This document shows, one piece after another, positions 1 to 5,552 of a stretch of DNA of 34,254 nucleotides; within the stretch, counting starts at the first letter, position 1, and each line of letters starts with the position of its first letter. A program made the translations under genes and the position numbers. The stretch is from Pseudomonadota bacterium (GTDB lineage: Bacteria > Pseudomonadota > Gammaproteobacteria > Burkholderiales > REEB80), in the NCBI GenBank assembly GCA_028873515.1, contig JAGWIG010000028.1, positions 1 through 34,254 on the forward strand. Direction: 5' to 3'. The notes beneath the pieces were generated by a model that did not search any database, was not told where the DNA came from, and saw only the letters and a list, made by a program, of their open reading frames with translations.

Positions 1-159
1 AGGATCACAAGAATCAGGGTAGGGGCGGAAGGCTCCGAACCGGTTGCACAAACGCAATCTACGCCTGGGGAGACCGTGGTAAGCCGCAAGGGTGGCAACA
101 CTCCTGCGCTCTGGTCGTCGAGCCAGGAAACCCCCGCTACAAGACCGCAAGGGCTTTAG
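1..159 (+). CDS. tnpB: TnpB C-terminal tail (partial, 5' end outside window)
   Basis: Frame 1 is open from the first base to TAG at 157-159 and encodes a 52-residue tail beginning RITRIRVGAEGSEPV. It is collinear with the last residues of the TnpB at 23954-25399, and the stop falls at the same place in the terminal hairpin. It corresponds to the basic, low-complexity extension after the zinc finger and RuvC-III motif, so no catalytic residue is visible here. Substitutions relative to copy 2 keep the frame open, so the gene diverged while still translatable. Confidence 0.8.
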   Translation, partial: RITRIRVGAEGSEPVAQTQSTPGETVVSRKGGNTPALWSSSQETPATRPQGL

Positions 160-175
160 CGGTGGGAGACTTCAT
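1..175 (+). mobile_element. Right end of an IS200/IS605-family element (copy 1, continues left of the window)
   Basis: The first 175 bases match 25241-25415, the right end of the intact IS200/IS605 element in this window, at 156 of 175 positions by my count. Identity stops exactly after the pentamer TTCAT (171-175), which defines the right boundary. The part seen holds the tnpB 3' end and the terminal hairpin (131-166). The rest of this copy lies outside the window, so whether it is intact cannot be judged. Confidence 0.9.
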
Positions 176-668
176 ACATGGCCACTTCACCGATGAGCGA
201 ATCGACGGCATCCGCAGCGGACGTACGCCACTGGCTGCCGATGAACACGTCTTTCTGTTCGCTGACACGCCGCGTTTCGGGGAGTGTTGTTACGCTGAGG
301 TTGAGCTTTCTGTGGTGTCGGACGCCGACTTGATGAGCGCGGCCTATAGCGCGAATGAACTGGCGAAGCAACTTCTTCAGGGGAGTGAATTCGATACTGC
401 GAATGCTTTTGCGATCAGCCACGTTTTCGCCGCCACTGAAAATCTCGCGGAGTGGAAGTCACTCAACAGCACGAGCGCCCTGATCGACCTCGATGCCATC
501 GTCTGTGAAGTGCGCGAAATGAATATGTCCTGGCAAAGCAAGGACGCCATCGTTGCGGCATTACAAACCGGGCAGAATGCCGGATTTGCCTGCAAATGGG
601 CGCTTCATGAGTTCAAGTTCAACGAGTCGGGCTTTCTGATTGCGGGTCAACATCAGGCAAGGGCATGA
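162..668 (+). CDS. Hypothetical protein, probably 5'-truncated by the IS insertion
   Basis: This frame of 168 codons can only start at GTG 162, inside the IS right end; the next in-frame ATG is about codon 58. The IS boundary at 175 therefore probably removed the natural N-terminus and now supplies the first residues. I recognise no family. The protein is acidic and mostly soluble in appearance, with no membrane segment or clear motif. Its TGA overlaps the ATG of the next gene (ATGA at 665-668), so the two were an operon. Codon use resembles neighbouring element genes. The old promoter is presumably lost, unless the IS provides one. Confidence 0.5.
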   Translation: MGDFIHGHFTDERIDGIRSGRTPLAADEHVFLFADTPRFGECCYAEVELSVVSDADLMSAAYSANELAKQLLQGSEFDTANAFAISHVFAATENLAEWKSLNSTSALIDLDAIVCEVREMNMSWQSKDAIVAALQTGQNAGFACKWALHEFKFNESGFLIAGQHQARA

Positions 669-871
669 ATCTCACGCTTGATAGCTACTGCTGGAACAAG
701 GCAATCCCCAGTTTGTTCAAGAAAGGGATTGCTATGCATCAAAGTGGCCTGCAGATTGAATCGTGCCCGTATGGCGACAAGCGCAAACCAGGTGGCCGGT
801 TGCCCTGGTCGCGCCCATTTATCGTCGCATGGTGCGATGGGTGGCGTTGGTCAGCCAATGGAAAAACCTGA
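665..871 (+). CDS. Small RMF/CrpP-like protein
   Basis: A 68-residue protein starting at ATG 665, overlapping the upstream stop by four bases. Residues from about 20 on read KGIAMHQSGL, then a CPYGDKRKPGGRL block, then FIVAWCDGW. This is the layout of the ribosome modulation factor family: a glycine-rich helix, a CPY motif, a spacer, then a W..GW helix. The family includes the stationary-phase 100S-ribosome factor Rmf and the plasmid- or ICE-borne CrpP group. Its location on a mobile element suggests the second group. The assignment is by motif only; the actual target is unknown. It is convergent with the acaB-like gene. Confidence 0.55.
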   Translation: MNLTLDSYCWNKAIPSLFKKGIAMHQSGLQIESCPYGDKRKPGGRLPWSRPFIVAWCDGWRWSANGKT

Positions 872-937
872 TCATGCCCGCCAATATCTTGAATCTGCTT
901 TTCAGGGCCTAGCCTGGGGCAGGTCTGGAAGATTCTT

Positions 938-1702
938 TCAGGCCTGCAGGGACTGGATTGGCTGTGTTTCTCCATCCGGGCCTTCATCTGGAACTGAAAC
1001 TTTGGCAGTCTTGCGTGTGCTTTTTTTGACCAGTGGGCTGATTTCCTGTTTTCCTGTTTCATTCGAACCAGTTTTGGATGTAATGGATAACCCGTCCCTG
1101 GAGGATGTTACCCCGGTTATGGATTGTTCAGGCTGGGCGTTCGCCCGGGTTTTGAGTTCGGTATACAGGGTCCGGATGGTCCGGGTAATGCCTCCCAGGA
1201 GTCGCTTGATTTTCTGTTCTTCGACAAAACGGTCGGATCGGGACAGAAGGTCGATACCCACGATCCAGAGGTAATGCTGCATTGCAATCAGTGTATCGGC
1301 CATTTCCAGCAGCTGCAGCAAGCGTTTGGCAAGGGGTGTGGCGATTTTGAGGGTTAATCCGGCTGGATTGTAGAGCGCACCCTTGGCTTCGAGCCCGGTT
1401 TCATGGCACAGATGCTGAAGTCTTACCAGCGCCGTGGCACATTCGGTCTCCGCCTTGCTGATTTTGGCGAGGATGTGGGCTTCACTTTGATCGATGAGTT
1501 CTTTTGCGCTTTCACCCAGAAGGATCTGGGCGAATACGCTGATAAAGTAGAGACAGTACTGGATATGGTTAAAGTTGCGTTCGACCAGGCGGACAATCAG
1601 GGGAGTCCTGAGGTTGGGCTGGATTTCGACATAGGCTCCCCGAAAGGTTGCAAGATAATCGGATTTTTGTTCCCGGTAACTGGTTTTGCGTGCCAAGGGC
1701 AT
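938..1702 (-). CDS. AcaB-like (DUF1845) conjugative-element regulator
   Basis: A 254-residue protein read leftwards. I chose ATG 1702 (MPLARKTSYREQ) because a strong AGGAGAGG lies five bases upstream. The frame continues to ATG 1948, but that extension has no good Shine-Dalgarno site and looks non-conserved. The core contains RGAYVEIQPN, then ERNFNHIQYCLYF, then a block with ETGLEAKGALYNP and ITLK/PLAKRLLQLLE-like helices. This pattern fits the AcaB/DUF1845 family found on IncA/C plasmids and many integrative elements, where AcaB helps activate transfer genes. The C-terminal 70 residues are basic, Ser/Thr-rich and probably disordered. It is the only element gene on the minus strand apart from the toxin-antitoxin pair, which suggests separate control. 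Confidence 0.6.
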   Translation of the reverse strand: MPLARKTSYREQKSDYLATFRGAYVEIQPNLRTPLIVRLVERNFNHIQYCLYFISVFAQILLGESAKELIDQSEAHILAKISKAETECATALVRLQHLCHETGLEAKGALYNPAGLTLKIATPLAKRLLQLLEMADTLIAMQHYLWIVGIDLLSRSDRFVEEQKIKRLLGGITRTIRTLYTELKTRANAQPEQSITGVTSSRDGLSITSKTGSNETGKQEISPLVKKSTRKTAKVSVPDEGPDGETQPIQSLQA

Positions 1703-1980
1703 GTCCTCTCCTGTTCGGAATGGTCTGGATTTCAGGGCATGATGGCACGCCAGACCCGTAGGGTTCGCCATGGAATAAGTCCTGAAAAGGGGTTTATTCA
1801 GGAGAACCTGGAGAAAATTGGCTCCTTTTCGGGATTCAGGCGGGTTTTGCATTGACAGGGATGATTTCTGCCCGATACCATGCACGTGTATTTCAAGGGG
1901 TGTAGCTGGCGCATCAGGTGGTAATGCGAGCCTATTCAAGGTGTTCATGATAATTCTGCAAATACGGCAGAACCCGTGAT

Positions 1981-2011
1981 CTGGGCAGGAAGGTGTTTGA
2001 TTCCTGCCCAG
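1981..2011. repeat. Perfect 11-bp inverted repeat upstream of the acaB-like gene
   Basis: CTGGGCAGGAA (1981-1991) and TTCCTGCCCAG (2001-2011) are exact reverse complements separated by nine bases. The repeat lies in the 655-base stretch 1703-2357, which otherwise contains no convincing gene. It may be an operator between the divergent acaB-like gene and the 2358 operon, or a leader hairpin. No T-run follows on either strand, so a terminator is unlikely. Confidence 0.6.
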
Positions 2012-2309
2012 GTTCCGGCAAAGGTCTTTTCACAGGGTTTTGATCCAGAAGCGGGTTAATCCAGCCTTTGGTTCGGGCCGCTCTCAAGAACGAATAGCTA
2101 AAAATCCGGTTGTTTTCGCGGATTTCCAGGCAGGACTCCAGGGTTCGCAGGATGGATTCCTGGCGGGATCCCTTTTTTCAGGTTTTTACACAAGCCAGTT
2201 GGTTTGGTAGCAAAAGCGCACTGAGGGGATTTGCAAAATATGCAGGCCTACTGTGCCAGTCGTGCGCCCAGGATTCAAGGGGCGCCAATTTCAAGCCTTG
2301 CGGGGGATT

Positions 2310-2357
2310 CCTTTCCCCGCTGGGGAGAGGTTCCTCCATTTTTTTTCAGGAGGAACC
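2310..2357 (+). promoter_or_regulatory. Leader with terminator-like hairpin and RBS-sequestering stem
   Basis: Two stems meet here. The first pairs CCTTTCCCC (2310-2318) with GGGGAGAGG (2322-2330) and is followed by eight T's at 2339-2346. The second pairs GGTTCCTCC (2329-2337) with GGAGGAACC (2349-2357), a perfect 9-bp stem that contains the AGGAGG ribosome binding site (2348-2353) and ends directly at the ATG 2358. The stems share bases 2329-2330, so full formation of one disturbs the other. The layout resembles an attenuator or translational switch. Confidence 0.55.
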
Positions 2358-2735
2358 ATGATGAAGCAAGTTCAGAAATCAAAGGATCCGGGTCCGGATT
2401 CAGTCCGGATACGTCTGGATTCATCCGGAGAAAGCCCGGATCCATCCCTGTCCCGATCGGTTGGCATGCTGTTTGAGGTGGCCCGGAAGTTTCTGGCCCA
2501 TCACCGGGTTGTCCGCCAGGAAGTCCTGCTTGATGTGCCAGGGCTGTGGCGTTATTTCATCTGGGAACGCGAAGATGGGGCCATTGTTATTTTATGCCAG
2601 TTCCTGGGTAAGCCTTCCGGCTTTAGGCATGTTTCCTATCGCAGTGGCAAAAGTTTTGAGGAAGAGGTAAAAAACCTGTCAGCGCGCCTTGAATCGCGTG
2701 CCCGGATGACCCGGGGCGTGGTGGAGGGAGCATGA
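2358..2735 (+). CDS. Hypothetical protein, first gene of the MoxR/VWA block
   Basis: A 125-residue protein starting at ATG 2358 (or the adjacent ATG 2361). AGGAGG sits 4 or 7 bases upstream, buried in a perfect hairpin. The first ~35 residues are polar (repeated S/D/P, encoded by several TCCGGAT repeats), followed by a folded part with FEVARKFLAHHRVV and LWRYFIWEREDGAIVILCQFL. I do not recognise a family. The C-terminus overlaps the next gene by ATGA, so the two are translationally coupled. No signal peptide or membrane segment is seen. Confidence 0.6.
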   Translation: MMKQVQKSKDPGPDSVRIRLDSSGESPDPSLSRSVGMLFEVARKFLAHHRVVRQEVLLDVPGLWRYFIWEREDGAIVILCQFLGKPSGFRHVSYRSGKSFEEEVKNLSARLESRARMTRGVVEGA

Positions 2736-3193
2736 TGGGCTTATCCAGACTTGCTCATGTTATTGAAGAATGTTCACAGGATTTCTTTCCGGACAGGTTA
2801 CCTGGTCCCATATCGGACAATCTGGCTGCACTGCAGGCATCCTGTTGCTGCAGGGCAGGCCAGAACAAGGATGAAGTTCCCTGGAATGAAAGTGAACTGG
2901 TTTTCCTGCACACGGATTTGTTCTATTCCTCACTGGATGCATTAAGAGGGTTGACGAATGAAAACGTGGGTGAGAAACAGGAAATTCTGGACTGGATTTT
3001 TGAACCGGATGTCGTGGTGAAAAAGGTGGATGGACTGAAGATCCTGGTCTATGCACTGGATATTCCTTTCAGCTTTGCACGATGCTGCAAAATGCTCGGA
3101 TATCAGCCAGACCGTATCCGCTCAGGACTGGAAGAACGGGTGAAAGCCCTGCATATCCAGTTTGTTCCGGCTTCCAGAAAGCGGCAAGGTTGA
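2732..3193 (+). CDS. Hypothetical protein, second gene of the MoxR/VWA block
   Basis: A 153-residue protein beginning at ATG 2732, which overlaps the upstream stop (ATGA); GGAGGGAG lies just upstream. The visible features are a cysteine cluster ASCCCRAG near residue 38 and a C-terminal segment with FARCCKMLGYQPDRIR that resembles a helix-turn-helix-like helical pair. I cannot name a family. No membrane segment is visible. The position between the small leader protein and the AAA+ ATPase is the only functional hint. Confidence 0.6.
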   Translation: MMGLSRLAHVIEECSQDFFPDRLPGPISDNLAALQASCCCRAGQNKDEVPWNESELVFLHTDLFYSSLDALRGLTNENVGEKQEILDWIFEPDVVVKKVDGLKILVYALDIPFSFARCCKMLGYQPDRIRSGLEERVKALHIQFVPASRKRQG

Positions 3194-3208
3194 AGGTCTA
3201 TCCCCAAA

Positions 3209-3255
3209 CGGGGCGCAGTTGGCGCCCCGGGAGGGGCCGTCGTGCGCTCCTTTTT
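3209..3255 (+). promoter_or_regulatory. Competing hairpins before the MoxR-like gene
   Basis: CGGGGCGC (3209-3216) pairs perfectly with GCGCCCCG (3222-3229). The right arm can alternatively pair as GCCCC (3224-3228) with GGGGC (3233-3237) around a GGGA tetraloop, so the two hairpins exclude each other. A short CTCC-TTTTT run (3247-3255) follows, then AAGGA and the start codon at 3270. This resembles the arrangements before 2358, 4465 and 5553. Confidence 0.5.
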
Positions 3256-3269
3256 CATCAAGGAATGTC

Positions 3270-4298
3270 ATGATGTCAAAATCAGTGGAATGCAAGAATG
3301 CCTCTCCGCGCTGGGAGAGCAGGGCCGTTGCGGACGTGTTCGGCGTAGAAGCGCCGATGGCGGCAAGGGTAGAAGTCCGGGTGGAAAAAACAGAAGGGGT
3401 GCCCCGGATCAATCCGGATTACCGCTTTGGCCTGGATAGCCTCAGGGTGATACATGGATTTTTTCTCTCAAGGGATCGATGTATCCAGTTTATCGGGCAC
3501 AAGGGATGCGGTAAAACGACCCTGGTCGAACAGTACCACGCCCGGGTCAACTGTCCCCTGATCCAGTATACGGCCCATCCCCGTACCGAGATTGATGATC
3601 TCTTCGGTCATTTTGTCATGACCGAAGAAGGATCGATGCGGTTTCATGCCGGACCGGTGGTGAAGGCGGCGAAAGAAGGCCTGTCTGTCCTGATTGATGA
3701 ATTCAATGTCCTGGATCCTGCCGTGGCAACAGGCATGAATGGTGTCTTGCAGGGTGGGGGATGTTTCTATATTCCGCAAACCCAGGAAACCATTACGCCG
3801 CATCCGGATTTCAGGGTTTTTGCAACGGGAAACATTGATGAGGGCAAAGGGCTGTACGCGGGCCGTAACCGTCAGGATGTGGCCAATGATGACCGGTTCT
3901 GGTTCTGGAAGCTTGATTATCCGAAACCGGAACACGAGATCCCGATAGTCCAGGCCATTTTTGAGGAGGCGGAACTGGATGCCTCCACGGCAAAGGAGAT
4001 GGCGGTGAAATGTGTGGAAGTGGCGAACAAGCTTCGTGCCCAGTTCATCGGGGAATCAGAGGCAGCGGATGCCCTCGAGGTGACCATGAGCACGCGTTCA
4101 TTGCTTCGCTGGGCCCGGTTGATGACGATATTCCGCCAGGTCGTCCGTTCAGGTCAGGAGCCCGTGCATTTTGCACTTGAGATTGCCCTGACCCACCGTC
4201 CGATTGAAGCGTCGACGAAGCTGGCCATTCATGCCATTGTGGAATCGGTGTTCAATGTCCCTTATACCCTGAAGACTGCAGGACTGGCCTCAAGGTAG
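3270..4298 (+). CDS. MoxR/CobS-like AAA+ ATPase
   Basis: A 342-residue ATPase starting at ATG 3270 (ATG 3273 also possible) with AAGGA upstream. Walker A is GHKGCGKTT at residues 76-84, Walker B is LSVLIDEFN at about residue 140, and a sensor-1 type VFATGN follows with an arginine-rich segment near NRQDVANDDRF. This is the AAA_5 (MoxR/CbbQ/CobS) group. Its members work with VWA proteins to remodel or load metal onto partner proteins. Here the VWA partner is two genes downstream (5553-7196), with a DUF3150 protein between. Similar CobS/CobT-like genes sit on SXT-type and IncA/C elements, where their role is not established. No truncation is visible. Confidence 0.85.
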   Translation: MMSKSVECKNASPRWESRAVADVFGVEAPMAARVEVRVEKTEGVPRINPDYRFGLDSLRVIHGFFLSRDRCIQFIGHKGCGKTTLVEQYHARVNCPLIQYTAHPRTEIDDLFGHFVMTEEGSMRFHAGPVVKAAKEGLSVLIDEFNVLDPAVATGMNGVLQGGGCFYIPQTQETITPHPDFRVFATGNIDEGKGLYAGRNRQDVANDDRFWFWKLDYPKPEHEIPIVQAIFEEAELDASTAKEMAVKCVEVANKLRAQFIGESEAADALEVTMSTRSLLRWARLMTIFRQVVRSGQEPVHFALEIALTHRPIEASTKLAIHAIVESVFNVPYTLKTAGLASR

Positions 4299-4322
4299 GG
4301 TTGAAGTGAGGGAAGAAGGGCC

Positions 4323-4432
4323 GGGTCTGCACGACCCTGGCTGGAAATCCCTATCAAGACGGCACAGGAGGAACTCCTGCTGCCTGTTCAAAACCCCATG
4401 CGGGAGCCCTTTTCCCGTCTGCGGGGAAGGGC
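4323..4432 (+). promoter_or_regulatory. Three hairpins in the leader of the DUF3150 gene
   Basis: The 166-base gap holds three stems. GGGTC (4323-4327) pairs with GACCC (4333-4337). GGCACAGGAG (4361-4370) pairs with CTCCTG-C-TGCC (4374-4384, one bulged C, GAA loop). GCCCTTTTCCCG (4406-4417) pairs with CGGGGAAGGGC (4422-4432, one bulge and one wobble). A GAGGAG site at 4451-4456 and the start at 4465 follow. No protein gene is seen in the gap. Confidence 0.45.
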
Positions 4433-4464
4433 ATCCCGATGGTTCATGTCGAGGAGTTGCCCTG

Positions 4465-5475
4465 ATGTCCCATCAAGTTATGGAGGAGTCCATCCGGACT
4501 TTAAGCCAGGTGGTTTGTCTTAATCTGGATGTGCATGTCTGGTCGGGTCGCAGGAAACTGCGTCCCGAGGATCTGAAAATGCGGGCCGGGGAATTTCCCC
4601 CGCCGGATCTGGCTACACTTGGATCCAAGAAAATCTGTGATCCACAAGCCATCTGCCTGTTTCACGCACTCTACAAGCGGGCACAGCGATGCTGCGAGAG
4701 CGTGGGTATCCGTTTCCTGAAGGGTTACGCCCTGCCTGAAGCGAAAACCCGTGCCGTTCTGCAGGAACTCGAAAAAATCAGGCAGGAGTTTGAAGCCCGG
4801 CTGGAATCTTTCCTGCTGGCCTATGAGAGCAATGTGCAGACGTGGGCACTGGCGCATCCAGGCTATGAGGAGGCCATTCTGAAAGGAGTGGAGACCCGGG
4901 AGCGGGTGCGGGCACGCACCCGGTTTGGCTGGCAGGTTTACCGGATTGAGACAGGATCCGGATCAGAAGAGTCGTGTGGAATGTTGCAGGAGGGTCTTGC
5001 CGAGGCGGCAAAGGGACTGGCCGGACAGCTTTTTCAGGAAGTTGCCCAGGCAGCCCGTTCCCTTTTTGATGGCAGCATTGCGGGTCGGGAACAGTGCAGC
5101 CGCAAAGCCGTCAATGCAGCTTTGGGCCTGCTCGGAAAACTCAATGGGCTGGCCTTTCTGGATTCGCGTGTGAGGCCGATTGTGGATTCCTTTGCTTTGA
5201 CGCTGGCAGGGCTGCCGCCTTCGGGTCCTTATCGGGATGCCGATTACTGGGCCATCCACGCCCTGATTGACATGCTCTCTGATGCACAGGCCATGATAAG
5301 GCATGGAGAGGGCATCCTGTCGAAAGAGGTGGATGGATTCCTGCCGTCAGTATCGCTAAACCGGAAAACCCTGCGCCAGGATGACTGGATAGAGCAGGGC
5401 CGGATGTGCCGGGTAGAGGAGGATTTTCCTCCTTCTGCTTACCCAGCAGGCACTCTGGAAGTCGTGGAATTCTGA
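4465..5475 (+). CDS. DUF3150-family protein
   Basis: A 336-residue protein. ATG 4465 has GAGGAG eight bases upstream; an in-frame GTG at 4306 has no support. The N-terminal half carries the pattern of DUF3150 proteins: VWSGRRKLRPEDL, then LATLGSKKICDP, then GIRFLKGYALPEAKTRAVLQELEKI, followed by a long helical stretch and RARTRFGWQVYRIE. Function is unknown. In conjugative elements this family occurs beside a MoxR/CobS-like ATPase and a CobT-like VWA protein, exactly as here, so it is probably a partner or substrate of that pair. No signal peptide or membrane segment is visible, and the helical, charged middle (residues ~85-145) may be a coiled coil. It is transcribed with its neighbours. Confidence 0.7.
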   Translation: MSHQVMEESIRTLSQVVCLNLDVHVWSGRRKLRPEDLKMRAGEFPPPDLATLGSKKICDPQAICLFHALYKRAQRCCESVGIRFLKGYALPEAKTRAVLQELEKIRQEFEARLESFLLAYESNVQTWALAHPGYEEAILKGVETRERVRARTRFGWQVYRIETGSGSEESCGMLQEGLAEAAKGLAGQLFQEVAQAARSLFDGSIAGREQCSRKAVNAALGLLGKLNGLAFLDSRVRPIVDSFALTLAGLPPSGPYRDADYWAIHALIDMLSDAQAMIRHGEGILSKEVDGFLPSVSLNRKTLRQDDWIEQGRMCRVEEDFPPSAYPAGTLEVVEF

Positions 5476-5507
5476 ATGTCACCTGCTGCAATCAGGTCTG
5501 TGAAGCT

Positions 5508-5540
5508 GGGTCGTCCGTTGCAGCGGGCGGCCCTTTTTTT
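5508..5540 (+). terminator. Terminator-like hairpin directly before the VWA gene
   Basis: GGGTCGTCCG (5508-5517) pairs with CGGGCGGCCC (5524-5533) over ten positions, with two G-T wobbles, and seven T's follow at 5534-5540. AGGA (5541-5544) and the ATG at 5553 come immediately after. By shape it is a good intrinsic terminator, yet it sits inside what looks like an operon. It may therefore attenuate, or set the 5' end of a processed transcript. Confidence 0.65.
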
Positions 5541-5552
5541 AGGAACACTGTC

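Larger units (their letters stand above)
1..195 (+). ncRNA. Putative TnpB guide RNA (omega/reRNA) 3' part, copy 1
   Basis: In IS200/IS605 elements the RNA used by TnpB comes from the tnpB 3' end and right end, with the guide read from the flanking DNA just outside the element. Here the scaffold would end at 175 and the guide would be about 176-195 (starts ACATGGCCAC). The last hairpin pairs 131-139 with 157-166 (one bulged T at 163), AAG 141-143 with CTT 154-156, and CC/GG around a GCAA tetraloop at 147-150. The ends are inferred from family knowledge; no transcript evidence exists here. Confidence 0.55.

Noticed and set aside
1703-1948. N-terminal extension of the acaB-like gene to ATG 1948
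   Set aside because: No good ribosome binding site at 1948, composition unlike the rest, and a strong AGGAGAGG five bases before ATG 1702.
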